Source of the DNA: Triplophysa rosa
Lineage: Eukaryota; Chordata; Actinopteri; Cypriniformes; Nemacheilidae
Assembly (NCBI RefSeq): GCF_024868665.1
Contig: NC_079891.1
Location: forward strand, 10,050,625-10,114,624
Direction: 5' to 3'
DNA: 64,000 bases
Shown: one piece after another, positions 1 through 11,639 of the stretch
Layout of the letters: each line of letters starts with the position of its first letter
How positions within the stretch are numbered: position 1 is the first letter of the stretch
The notes under the pieces: generated by a model
Told to the model about the DNA's origin: nothing
Database searches by the model: none
The model's input: only the letters and a program-made list of their open reading frames with translations
Position numbers and translations under genes: made by a program

Positions 1-422
1 ATTTCTCTCTCTGGGTTTTCTCTGTTAAGTGAGTGGCAGAAGCAGCACATATATGACCAAACCACACCCGACACATCCACGGACCGATTGCCTTACACTG
101 TGATGTTGCGTTGCCTGTTTCTGTGTTTTGAATTTTCAAAGTATGGCACCTGAGAACTTACATTTTATAGATCACCCCCCACACACTCTCTGAAAAAAAA
201 CTCTTTGGATCTACACGATTTACAAGAATGGCATATTTTGATTCAAAACGGCAAATTTCGCAAAAAAGTGTTTTGTTCGTAGGTATGTTAATTACACACT
301 AAGTACCAAATGGCCTAAGTGCATTTTCGGCATGCCCTTTGCACTTTGCACGCTTCAGGGTATACTGTACATTAAAAACATAAAATAATTACCAACTAAT
401 TTTAGGCTGAAATGAAACATAC

Positions 423-517
423 CTGTCACGACAAGCGCCATCTGTCCTGCCTGCCACTTCCATTCTGATTTTTCCCCATTCTTTAATGCCATACTTAGCA
501 ACAGCATTTCGTAACAA
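423..517 (-). CDS. snapc4: snapc4 exon 14 (Myb repeat Rc, residues 440-470; last exon in window)
   Basis: A 95-nt exon reading LLRNAVAKYGIKEWGKIRME then VAGRTDGACRDR (human LLQAVAKYGEQDWFKIREEVPGRSDAQCRDR). Acceptor is CTTATTTCAG; donor GTATGT leaves two bases of an Arg codon. The next exon (repeat Rd) must lie left of base 1 or in the first 420 bases, where none is visible. Confidence 0.95.
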
Positions 518-609
518 CTGAAATAAGAGATGTTTGTTAAAGTTGTGATAATTAATTTTCTCATTAACATTTGTAGTTTCAAATAGGAGAAAACTAGGGT
601 GCGCCATAC

Positions 610-716
610 CTGGTCTTCCTCCTTGGACCAAGGGCCTTTCTTTATAGAGGGATCAAGAACAGATGTCCAGCGATATGTCAGCTGTGATGCATCACGACCC
701 ACCATGAAAAATGACA
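610..716 (-). CDS. snapc4: snapc4 exon 13 (Rb end, Rc start, residues 404-439)
   Basis: A 107-nt exon, acceptor TCCATAG, donor GTATGG. It encodes SFFMVGRDASQLTYRWTSVL then DPSIKKGPWSKEEDQ: the third helix of Myb repeat Rb (GRD..QL.YRW) and the first tryptophan segment of repeat Rc (KKG.W..EED). These are DNA-recognition parts of the family. Confidence 0.95.
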
Positions 717-852
717 CTATGGAGGACAAAATAATACATGTTATATTAGCTTGGTTTTCAGCAGGGAAAACGATGACTAACAATAAACATTTAATCCAAA
801 AAACAAAATTCATTAGCTAAATGAATGAGTAGACCTATAGCAGATATGCAGA

Positions 853-1709
853 CCTGGGGGCGTACTACAGAAAGTATCTTAGGTATTCACTTAAGAGTTC
901 ATATATTTAGTAAGGGTTTCTCGCAAATTGCCATTACAGAAGCAAATCTTACGTTGATTTAGGGTTCTTATCTCTATCTAGGAAATCACTCCATCGAGTT
1001 TGATAACCTACTCTCAGGTCTGTTTCTGAGCAACCGACAACGTGCGACAGAAAATAATGTTTTAATAAGCTATGTGGAATCATATTATATCTATAGTCTG
1101 CATTGTTAGTGTTTTGTTGTTGAGGTGCATTAAAGGTGGGGTAAATTACATTTAAGCATTTCACGCACACTCCAGACAAACTTACAATATGAGGAAAACA
1201 ACAGTGCGATTCATCCTAAAAGGGCAATAATATTTTTAATGCTACACTTCTGCGAGACCATGTAAAGGAGTCAGTCAAATATAAAGTGTGCACTTTACTG
1301 TAGTGCCATTTTTGAGAGAATTAAAAAATGATCCCAAACGTATTTCCAACATCAAACGTTTTTGACTTGAAAGGTTAATAAATAATTGACTTCTATGGAG
1401 GACAAAATGCATAACGTGAGACTATTCATCTAATCACTGGAATAATGGCTCGTTCCTTTGAAAACTGCTAGTGTTTATTACAAGTAAAATCTGACAGTAA
1501 TGTGGGTTTCCCCAGTCGTTGTTTAGGTATGTTAAGTCGTTTTAGAAATTAAACCGGAACCTGATATCCTGACCTCTGACAACATTGAATGCTTGTGCAC
1601 CGAGTCCATAGATTTTGACCTAAATGTGGTCCTAACTGAAATGACCATGGTAACCAAACAGTTACGATAAGATTTTCAAGTTACAATCTTTCTGTAATAC
1701 GCCCCCAGG
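853..1709. mobile_element. Non-autonomous DNA element with TIR CCTGGGGGCGTA
   Basis: The ends are inverted: CCTGGGGGCGTACTACAGAA at the left, and the reverse complement of the right end reads CCTGGGGGCGTATTACAGAA (18 of 20 alike). No coding capacity was seen. It fills most of intron 12-13 of snapc4. No convincing target duplication could be aligned, so the superfamily is unknown. Confidence 0.6.
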
Positions 1710-1818
1710 TGCATAATTTCACTCCAGCATTACAACTGATCAAATGGATCAGATTTATGAAAGAAAGCTAAATATACAACATCCTATACAAAAACATTAT
1801 ATGGCATTGTTATCGCAC

Positions 1819-1969
1819 TCTGCATGTAAGGGATAAAGTTGCCGATTCTCATTTTTCCAACAAGATCTCTTAGGATCTGGTCTTCTTCCTTAGTCCACTC
1901 TTTCCTTCTGAAGGTCTTTGAAATGTAGCGCTGATACGTCTGGAAGCACATGAAAGCTGTTCTGTTGGT
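1819..1969 (-). CDS. snapc4: snapc4 exon 12 (Ra end, Rb start, residues 354-403)
   Basis: A 151-nt exon from TTACCCAG to a weak donor (GTGCGA), phase 0 in and 1 out. It reads TNRTAFMCFQTYQRY, closing repeat Ra, then RRKEWTKEEDQILRDLVGKM, opening repeat Rb (human KRKEWTEEEDRMLTQLVQEM). Open reading continues past 1819 for a short way, but homology places the splice there: the joined IPYMQMSFFMVGRD has exactly the length of human IPYRRIVYYMEGRD. Confidence 0.94.
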
Positions 1970-2039
1970 CTGGGTAATAAAGAAACAACATAAATAAGGC
2001 AATGTTATCATAATGACGTGGGTTCCATTGTTAAACATT

Positions 2040-3860
2040 TCAGTTTAAAAAGGTTTTGCCTAGCAACTTGAGGGCTCCAGACTTTGGGCATTTTTCACAA
2101 CTAGTCATGCATATTCATCCTGCAATTTTTATGTTGAACTTTATATAGGGAGCGAGTCTACCAGTGTAGCCCTACATATGAGAGGAGGAGGGTCCGGGAG
2201 TGATCAGTCAACTGTGCAGGTCTTGCAGGGTCGAGGGAGAGAGAGTTTTGAGCAAGCAAATAAAATTAGCAAACAAAACATGGAAAACAGGAGATACACA
2301 ACAGAAGAGGCGATTGGGACGATTTTTGACAATGAAACATGTGATGTGAGCCTGTGATTGCAATTAGACAGGAACTGCTTCAGACACCACCACATTTGAG
2401 TGAATAGTGCAAAAAACAAATGTACTACAGTATATTTTTCAAGTCTGAAGTCCTGGATTCTTTCGTTCTTTAGTTTTTTGAGAATCTCTAAATAAAAATA
2501 AGTAAAATATTATTTCAATTTTTTTATTTATGTCTATTTAAATTCTATTTACAAACTCACAACAAACAGTAATGGTCAATAACCTTAATTTATTTAAATA
2601 AATTTGTTTTCTGAAAGAAAATGATACCTTGCACGGGATGATGGCACAATGTGTTAGAATTTGACAGTAAAAAAAAAGTTTGCTTCAGGTTCTAAAGGGA
2701 TAACCAAAATAACAACTAAGAAGAACCAAGCACTGGAGATTTGTGGTTTAAACATGGCTTATTATGTGACAGATGATACATCAGTAAGCAGACTATTTTC
2801 ACAGATCGACTGATGTTCATTCATCTTAATTTGTCAATATAATGCGTATTCAAGACAATGATCTTGTAAACTTGTGTTTCATTGCTGTGGTCTTGGGTCT
2901 ATCACACGCACACACCATAAAGATCAAAACAGCATTTGATGTTTGAAATGGATAAAAATGACACAATTTGGATGCCGAGACGTTTTCACAAACCACACAT
3001 TATTACTTTAGACTTAGAAATGTTAGTGCGCACCGGACGTGAAGCGCAGCACCGCATCACTTCCACAACTCAACAGGTACATCGGATGCATACATTCTGC
3101 ATGCGCAAGCTCAAGTTCAAACTACTCCTGATGCAGGATGGGCCACTTTAAAATAATTTTATTTAATTTTAGTTAAAGTAAAAAACATGTGGCTTTTGGA
3201 CATGTGGTTTAAATTCGGTAGTGTGACCTCCGATGCACACCACGGGACTGACAGTGAGGAACACGGCGATGCACAACAGGGCTCTGCAGCAAAAGATAGA
3301 GTGCCAGTGCTGCTGCACTGATTGTGGAATTAAATTCTAAGATAAAGAGTGACTGTTTTGAGTGTTGATTTCATTCATTCGTTGTGTCAGTGAGTTTATT
3401 TTATTTAAAGTTATAGTTAAATAAATTGATTATTGTTTCTGTACGCTATAATGTCGGCTAAGTTATAATGTCGGTCTTGTCATCGACACTGTATGTTATG
3501 TTAGATCAGCAAGACACACCAACCAAAGACCCTGATCTGAGCACTCTGTTCCAATTTCTGCAAAGTCACACTGCCCTATAAACACATAGAAGGGAGGGGG
3601 AGTACTGTCTACAACAGAAAGTTAATTATTAATATTCACAGGCAGGACTCAGTTATTTAATATTAGTCACAAATATATATATTTCCTTTAACTAGGAATA
3701 CATTTGAATAGGACACATGCTTTGTTAAGCATGGCTCTAAGAACATGCATATCAGCATCAAATTGAAATTGTTAGGTTGAGATTACAACCTGCTATTAAA
3801 AGCATGCACTGATAAAGACAAAATGTTTGTCATTTAAATGCATATTGTTACGGTAATTTG
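2040..3860. other. Intronic sequence, nothing recognised
   Basis: AT-rich intron of snapc4. Short open frames on both strands lack any motif I recognise. A moderately GC-rich stretch at 3010-3320 is not explained. No tRNA or clear element ends were seen. Confidence 0.4.
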
Positions 3861-5204
3861 TAGGGGTGTGACAAGACAAATACCCCACGAGACGAGACAT
3901 GTGATTGGGTTCATGAGACGAGATATTTATACTTTAAGAAATCCTCAATGATGTACTATATTAAAAAATAGAAAACAGTATTTTATTCAACTGAAAATTA
4001 CACAATGCTAAACATTTTAAAATAAACTTCACAATCAACTTCTAAAAAAGTGCTGGTTGTTTTTCACCCATGCTGGGTAAATATTGCACAGAACACACTG
4101 CTGGGTTGAAAATGACCCAACTGCTGGGTTGTTTCCACTCATTGTTGGGTAAAGACAACTCGGCAATTTGGTTAAAAATAACCCAGCATTGGGTCGTTTT
4201 AACCCAGCAGTGTGTTCTGTCCAGTATGTCAATATGTTCTGTCCAGTATGTCAATATGTTCTGTCCATGGCTCAAAAACAACCCTGCACTTTTTAGAGTG
4301 TTGTAGTTGATGTCACTTTACTTTTTTATTTTAATTAATTTTATGATTTACAAGTGGTAGCGGCATCTTCAATACTAATTTTACCCTCACACTCTACACT
4401 TCAAAAAAAATGAAGAGTTTCCACGTAACTAGGTTAATTAGGATTTAAGTAACATTATTAAAATAAACTTAAGTATATTTCATAAGGATGGTGCAATCCT
4501 GTTTAGTTAAATCAGATTAACTGTTTTAATTTTTTCCAAAACTATAATGTTAATTATGCTTAATAATTCATGTAATTGGCATACTTTATATTTATGTAAC
4601 ATTAAATGAACTCACCCATTAGCTTAGAATGAACAAGTGCAAAAACACTGAAGTCATAACTGTTAGGGCATGTCCACACCGGGACGGGAATCACGCGCAT
4701 TGATCGTCGACGTTTAACGCCTCGTGACTAAACAAAGGGCACCAATGTGAGTGTGCACACCGACGCGCAAAACGGCAGGTGTCATCGGGCTCGTTTTTTT
4801 GGTTTGACGCGCCACGTTAAAAACTGGCCGACCAATGTGATTGCCGCTTTTGTTCACATGCCTGAAGCTGCTGAAGTATAACACGACTTGGTGGCGCTCA
4901 AGCACAAAACAGTCTTGCCGAGCACACATTTACAAATAGGAAGCCTGAGGAATTCTTCTTCTGTGTGACAAGCGAGTGTCAGAAGCATAAAGTTGCGCAG
5001 CGCCACTTTGTGTACCGGGGTATTTCTGTTTTTCATTAAGCGCCATCTATGTCAGGGAGTGAATTTGCCCATTCACTCGGCTCATCGCCAGTGAAAATCG
5101 TTTGTGTATGTACGCCAATAAAGTTTCGAAAAACGTCCCGTTGTGTACGAGCTTTTACAGATGCATGTGCAAATACATGTACCACCTGTGGAGTCACAAC
5201 CCTA
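3861..5204. mobile_element. hAT-like element, TIR TAGGGGTGTGAC / TAGGGTTGTGAC
   Basis: The left end is TAGGGGTGTGACAAGAC; the right end reads TAGGGTTGTGACTCC on the other strand. Flanking 8-mers GTAATTTG (3853-3860) and GTACTTCG (5205-5212) agree at 6 of 8, as expected for an old hAT target duplication. It carries another short element (4041-4297) and no intact transposase. Confidence 0.6.
4041..4297. mobile_element. Short palindromic element with AACCCAGCA repeats
   Basis: Ends are inverted copies of TCTAAAAA(A)GTGC.GG.TTGTTTTT. Inside are several direct and inverted copies of AACCCAGCA/TGCTGGGTT and a doubled GTTCTGTCCAGTATGTCAATAT unit near 4213-4260. The open frames here on both strands are products of this palindromic repeat, not genes. 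It sits inside the 3861-5204 element and is therefore the younger insertion. Confidence 0.65.
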
Positions 5205-5287
5205 GTACTTCGTTATGGATTTTTTATTATTATTATTTGTAAGTAGCACTGTTTATAATATAAAATGCATAGCTTGGCAATGATGAT

Positions 5288-5794
5288 TGTCAGGGCTCGG
5301 GTCTAGCGCCACTGGTTTTTGTCCGTCTAGTCCTCTGTTTTTGTTTTGTCGAGCACTTGACAGTTGCCATGTGCTCAGAGTCCGTGTGTGTGGCCCCGCT
5401 CCCTTGTTATCCTATCTATGTCTCATTATTGATTTCCCGATTCACCTGGTTTTCCCCTTAACTCTCATTCTCTCAACAGGAGATTACTAGACGTTCGTCG
5501 CCGAGACGTTCGTTCTGGCTCCACCGAGTTTGACTCACAGCAGACGGAACCTCCGGTCAACTCTCTAGCCCGGTTGGGCTTGTTGTGGACTCTCTTGCCT
5601 CACTCACCTCCCGCTTGCTACGGGCATTTTTGGATTTTCTTTTTATCCCCTTCTACGGTCATTTGGCCGAGCGCTCAAGCCTCTGGTTTATTCACTGTCA
5701 TGGACTTTATTTAGTGTTGTGTTTTTGTGAGTGTGGGATTTATACATTAAATCTGCTTACCCTGCAGCATTTGACTCCAGTGTCCTTCCTAACA
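5288..5794. mobile_element. Solo LTR, 507 bp, with GATGAT target repeat
   Basis: It begins TGTCAGG and ends CCTAACA, the TG...CA form of a retroelement LTR, and is flanked on both sides by GATGAT (5282-5287 and 5795-5800). It is C/T-rich with an ATTAAA polyadenylation-type signal at about 5746. No internal gag-pol sequence is next to it, so it is a solo LTR left by recombination. The Gypsy-like look is an impression, not tested. Confidence 0.7.
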
Positions 5795-5800
5795 GATGAT

Positions 5801-6398
5801 GTTCATGCAAATCATAACAGTTGTTGAAAACTGCCTATTAATGTTTCTTAGTCAATCCTGCTCGGCGTAAATGATACTATCAGATGTTTATGGCTGCACT
5901 CATGTCCACACTGCATATTTCAATGTAACTAGCTAGGTGCACAAGATGGTACCAGTAAACCAGATGCCAGTGTGGGCATCCTTACTTCCAGTGTATAACA
6001 CAGCATGGGAAAATGATACTTTTTGGATAGCAAATATTGAAAACACAAAAATATACAAAATAGAAATTTTGTAGATGGCTATAGAGCCATTTTGCCTCAC
6101 TTCATTCTGAAACTCACATCTGATGTAAATTTTTACCACCTCTGACATGTATGCAAACTATCATTACTTTGAGCATGTTTAGGCTCTCAAAAATGTGATT
6201 CATTTTGAAGATTATAACAAACTGAGCAATTCCTCACATCATCAGTGCTCTGGCCATAATTAACAACATCCCTTTATCCACATTTCCCTATAATTCAAAT
6301 ACACTTCGAGTCTTATAAATAAACTATTAAGAGCAAGTTAATGTGCCTTAACCCGATAATTTTAAACAGTAACTCAGTGCCAAAAGGAAACTGAATAA
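5801..6398. other. Intronic sequence, nothing recognised
   Basis: AT-rich sequence between the solo LTR and the L2 tail. No supported gene or element. Confidence 0.4.
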
Positions 6399-8209
6399 TT
6401 CATAATAATAATAATTAATTTCATTTTATTTATAACGCACTTTATATAAACAAGAATCCCAAAGTGCTACAGATTAAAGAAACTAATAAAAAAATAAACA
6501 GTAAATCCAAATCAATTAAAAGCTTGTTTAAAAAGGTAAGTCTTAAGGCCACATTTGAAAGCACCCAGTGACTGTGGTGACCTCAGATGGTCAGGGAGAG
6601 CATTCTACAGATTGGGAGCAGTTGAGCAAAAGGCCCAATCGCCCACAGTGTGAAGCTTGGTCCTGGTGGGTTTGAGGAGATGTGCTGAGGCAGAGCAGAG
6701 GCTACGTGTTGAGGTTTGTGGAGTGAGAAGTTCCTTGAGATAGGGAGGGGCATCGCCATAGATACACTGATGGGTGAGGAGGGAAACCTTGTACTGAATG
6801 CTGTAGGAGACAGGAAGCCAATGAAGGGATTTGAGGAAGGGAGTGATATGATTGTACTTGTGCACCCTCATTAGGATCCTTGCAGCACTGTTCTGAATAT
6901 ACTGCAGCTTCTGGAGGCATTTGCCGGAGATCCCGATGAGAGTGCATTACAGTAATCTAGCCTGGAAGAGACAAAGGCATGGATAAACTTTTCCGCATCT
7001 CCAAATGTCAGTATGGAGCGAAATTTAGAGATATTCCTGAGGTGAAAAAAAGACGTCTTGCACAGCTGATTGATATGGGCCTCAAAAGTCAGATTACAGT
7101 CCATTTTAACACCCAGGTTGGTGACTGTTGTAGAAAGTCTTGACCAAAGAAGGCAATGTTTTTATTGTGGATGTCCGGACCTGGTTTGAAGTGCCAACTA
7201 GAAAGACTTCCATTTTGGAGCTATTTAACTGCAAAAAGATTTGATTCATCCACGCCTTTACTTCCTCTAGGCAGGTAGTCAGAGTAGACAATGGCAGGGC
7301 AGCAGACGAAGTTGAGTTTGTTCTGATGTAGAGTTGAGTGTCGTCAGTGTAGCAATTAAATTAAATTTTATGCCGGCCAATGATACGACTGAGCGGAAGC
7401 ATGTAGAGAATAAACTGCATGGGACCAAGCACTGAGCCTTGAGGGACGCCACAGGTGACATTATGTGTCAAGGATTTAGCCTCTCCCAACGCTACATGTT
7501 CAGTTCTGCCAGTAAGGTAAGGTAAAAACCAGTTGTAAACTAAATCGGAGAGACCTATGGTGGAGTGCAACCGGTGAAAAAGGATGTTATGGTCCATGGT
7601 ATCAAATGCTGCAGTCAAATCCAGGAGGATGAGAAGGGATGGAGAGCCAGCATCTGCCGTCATCAGTAGGTAACTTGTGACCCTGACCAAAGCTGTTTCC
7701 ATGCTGTGGCCAGGACGAAACCCAGATTTAAATTTCTCATACAAGTTGTTTTGTTTTAGATGAACCAAAAGCTGAGCAGCAACTGCTTTCTCCAGCACTT
7801 TAGAAAGAAATGGAAGGTTGGAGATGGGCCTATAATTTTCAAGGACTTCAGGGTCTAGTCGTTTTTTGAGAATAGGTCTGATGACAGCCGTTTTCAGTGT
7901 AGATGGGACATGGCCAGTCTGAAGGAAATGATTTATGACCTTAGTAATCAAGGGACTTATAGCATAGAGGTTATTTTTATCAGAGCTGTGGGAAATGTAT
8001 CCAAAGCACAAGTAGCCAGTTTCATTTTTCTAATGATATTCTCAACCTCTTGCTGTGATATATTGGAGAAGCCACAGAGAGGTTGGAAAAACCCAGGCTG
8101 TAGGCCAACAGTCGGGACAGGTACTGGATGGTTATGTTCAATGCAGTTGTTTTGAAAGAAGGGAAAAAGATACATTTCTAGTTTCAATATTATTTGTTCT
8201 TCAGTCATT
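6399..8209 (-). pseudogene. L2-clade LINE relic (reverse transcriptase and 3' end)
   Basis: The minus strand encodes pieces of an L2/CR1-group ORF2. Motifs are YRPISNLPFLSKVLEKAV, SGFRPGHSMETAL, the RT motif LDLTAAFDTMDHNI and CGVPQGSVLGP, then post-RT LNSSKMEVFLVGT and LDYCNAL, and a C-terminal LHWLPVSY block. The frame is broken several times: near 7990 and after GRHKI, where there is a TAA, and the catalytic YADD reads YTDD. The 3' end (low coordinates) finishes in an AAT microsatellite at 6401-6416, typical for this clade. The 5' half is missing. Confidence 0.9.
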
Positions 8210-9596
8210 CCCCTTTAAAAAAAATGACCCAGATTTGGTTTTTGATTTCTGAAAATGTGTACATTTCACCAAAAGTTACAGACATGCTGTTGGAGCCATT
8301 TTTCATTTCATTCCCCGACGGGTGCCCAAAAAAATTACCGCTGCACATGCAAATTTAGTAAAAAACTATAGCAAAAAGTGCTTTTTCCTAATATTGAACT
8401 GTCACTATTGGCATAAAATGCATCACGGATTGCTAAAGTTAACAGATTTTACTAACAGATATACCAATGTCTATGTAACACTAAAATTAAGTTGCTGGTA
8501 TACTTCACATGTCATTTTTTACCCCCTGTAATATGGCTCCAAATTTCATCTGAAAATGATCTTTTTTACCTCCCTCTACAAATTACAGGGTGTGAATAAT
8601 TATTAGGTACAGGGCTTGACATTAAGTATCGTCATGTGGTTGTCATTTACAAATATGACTGATAAAAAATTATATTTCATTTGAAGTGTCAATATAATTG
8701 TTTCGGATCCTGATTGGTCAAGTTTGCTTATAAGCGTTTTACTTAGTGTCCACTGCTGCCACATAAATGTGTTAATACTCTTCATGATTGCTATAGAAGG
8801 GAAACATTAATTATTATTAGTGTCAGGGCTGTACGTTAACTTTTTTTGCACATATCATTGGTGCTACAGAGGCCAAACAGTTGTAGCACAAGTATTTAAT
8901 GTAAATTGTCATAATTTAAATAAAAAAATATTTAAGTGCAGTTCATCACATGAATAGGCAGGTAACTGACAAATGACATTGTTGGGGCCTCATAAATTGG
9001 GGCCATATCATTTTTTGTTTACCTAAATTTTTTAACCTTACTATGGTATACTACAGTGTTAACTACAGTTTATCAATTTACCATAAGGGTACTACAATTT
9101 CCTTGAGCAAATACTACAGTATTTATTCATCTGAGTGTTCAAGTTAACGGGACTTTTATTTTGACGGGTCGTCGGGAAGATGCTCGAGTTTAAGTGTGTG
9201 CTTGACGATAGTTGTTCTCAAACAGAAAAATGCTCAAAATAAACTCTCCGAGCAACTCTGGAGATGAAGTCCATGTGTTTATATCCTCATACAGTGCAGA
9301 CGCAGACAAATCCTCGACCATCACTCGTGTAGTATGTTAATCTGTGTTAATCGGATTCCACGTCCGCATCTACTAGTTATATGGACTCAATGCGCTGCGC
9401 CATTGATTATTGTCACACACAAACAAGCACAATCACGACAAACGCAATTCACACAAACAAGCAGCTCTGTCTAATGCACATATTCTTTTTATTCTTAGAA
9501 CAGGCAGATTTTTTCATAGCACTGTTATTATTATTTTTTCCAGTTACTTGTCCGGTCGGGCAAGTAAAATTCACTCTCACTTGCCCATACAAAACA

Positions 9597-11533
9597 TTAG
9601 GGGTGGGAACCATTTGGTCCCTCACGATTGATTCAGAATCGATTCTTAGGGTCACAATTCGATTCAGAATCGATTCTTGATGTACTAATTAGAATACAGA
9701 AAACGTCATTACGACGCATTTGCGCTCAGATACAGACTAATGTTGGCACTAGTCTTGGGCGATATGGCCCTAAAACTCTATCACGATAATTCCTGGTATT
9801 TGTTGCGATAACAATAAAAATGATGATATATCCATAACGCTATCCACCGTTGTTTTTTGCATCAAGTGATAGTAGCTGCATGTAGTCTAGACCCTCAGAA
9901 AAACAAATATTATCAAAAAGTAAAACTTACCCCAAATCAAACAGCTCCTAAAATATACCTACAGTATTTTATAAATATAAAATATAATAGTGAGATTCGA
10001 CTTCAAAAGGTTGTAGTAAAGAAAAGTTAAATGAACTAAAGCTCAATAAACACATCACGTCATACCTAAAACTGTATATATTCTATTGTTGGGTGGAAAC
10101 GATCGATCTTCATCACGCTGTCAATCACTCTCTCTTGAACTGTGTGAACCTTCTCTTCTCACAGCAAAATACACTGTATCTGTCTATGACTCGCGCTACA
10201 GAAATAGAACAGAAAAATGCGGATAAAAGAAATCTAATTAAATAATCCATGCTTTTATATGCACTCATATACTTATATATGCTCATAAACGTATTTAAAA
10301 TAACGTCATACAAAATCGCATTTTGTACTGTATGTGAACAGGCAGCAGTGCTGTGCACGCTGTGTCGCTATGAAAGCACATGTGGGCGCGAGCTGCGCAC
10401 GGGACGCTCCGTTCATGCTGTATATAACAGGCAAGAAATCATATTAAACAATTTGCCCACGCGCGCATAACATCTAACGAATGTTTAAATAAATACTTTT
10501 AGCCAAACTAAATGTTGTGGTGTAACTTATTATGACTATCAACGAATACTTAACAAACGAATTAAATAAAACGAAAGTGAAACTAAACATTAACTCGGAT
10601 ACATCTTCAGTGCCAACCTAAACGAGATTTAGAGCTCGTCTTTTAGTGCAAACTCTTTCTCAGCTTCATGTCCGCCCTCCGCTATACCCGTTTTCGCTTC
10701 ACATATGAGCTGTGAATGGGTCTCACAAAGAAATATGTCATCAACTAGAATTTATCGTTTATATCGCGGGAAGACTAATTCCTATCGTGTGGGGAATTTC
10801 TACCAGTATAACGCAAACGATATAATATCGCCCATCCCTAGTTGGCACTTTCGCTTTTAGTCTTTGAACTGTCACATATTGTATTTTAATACAACAGGGT
10901 GCCAAATGAAGCCATTCTCATTGACATTTTCTGTTGTCAGATATTAAAACAAGTGTATAATAGTACATAAACGCGATTCATTGGTGCCACATGTTAAACG
11001 GCAGTCACTTTTACGAATTGACACATCCTCTGAGAAAATCATCATACACATAAGAGAGGTGATTTTGGCAATATTACTGTATTTGACTCGTGCAGCGCGT
11101 GTGAGCTGGGTAATAAATGGCGCATATTTTCAGAAGTATGATCATGTTCTTAACAATGACAACAATTGCACTCATTGACAATTCAGCTGCGGTATGGTGA
11201 ATTGAATGCACCGTTTCTCCCTGCCGCTCGCTGCACAGAGTAGATGCAGAGAAAGACCATCCTGAAATGTATTTCGTTTATATTGAAGTTTAGTACAACA
11301 GGGCTGAATGGCTTTCTCTTTCTCTACTGCTCCTGTATGCACCGCTGTATCTCCGCGTGAGGTGTGCGCTCTCTAACTGGACCGGGTGCTGCACCCACAT
11401 TTTTGTTCCCATGACATCACGTTATTATATTTACTTATGACATTTAAAATCTTTTTTTTATTTGTTAATCGATTTGAATCGCTATAAGACTGATTCGCGA
11501 TTCATATGTGAATCGATTTTTTCTCCCACCCCT
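9597..11533. mobile_element. hAT element, TIR (TT)AGGGGTGGGA, 8-bp target duplication
   Basis: It starts TTAGGGGTGGGAACC and ends with the reverse of AGGGGTGGGAGAAAAAATCG. Perfect 8-bp ACAAAACA duplications flank it (9589-9596 and 11534-11541). Subterminal GATTCAGAATCGATTC palindromes follow the left TIR, with the matching AATCGATTTGAATCG near the right end. No transposase remains. It was inserted into the 8610-11578 element and later received 9751-10840. Confidence 0.85.
9751..10840. mobile_element. Nested hAT element with GTTGGCACT duplication
   Basis: The left end is AGTCTTGGGCGATATGG, and the right end reads TAGGGATGGGCGATATTATA on the other strand. GTTGGCACT flanks both sides exactly (9742-9750 and 10841-10849; one base may belong to the TIR). 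A related, truncated copy lies at about 35395-36120 (sharing TAGTAGCTGCATGTAGTCTA and following sequence). Confidence 0.85.
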
Positions 11534-11639
11534 ACAAAACAGTCACTTGTCCCGGACAAATGTTAATGTTGAGCCCTGAGGTACATTGATTTTCTGGTCA
11601 TACTTTTTTCCAGGCACATTTTACCAATTCCTAACCACA

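Larger units (their letters stand above)
8610..11578. mobile_element. Outer CAGGGCTTGAC element with 5-bp target repeat (AGGTA)
   Basis: The left end is CAGGGCTTGACATTAA; the right end reads CAGGGCTCAACATTAACATT on the other strand. AGGTA flanks both (8605-8609 and 11579-11583). The TIR resembles hAT, while 5-bp duplications are known for the hAT5 group. The interior includes two later insertions (9597-11533 with 9751-10840 inside it). A stretch at 9180-9340 (CTCTCCGAGCAACTCTGGAG...) recurs at 63650-63770. Confidence 0.55.

Noticed and set aside
355..422. Reading past exon 14 gives HFSLK in another frame, like human LRRLHFSLKK
   Set aside because: It is in a different frame from exon 14, would need a 16-nt intron, and soon stops; the donor GTATGT at 422 is good. 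Treated as chance.
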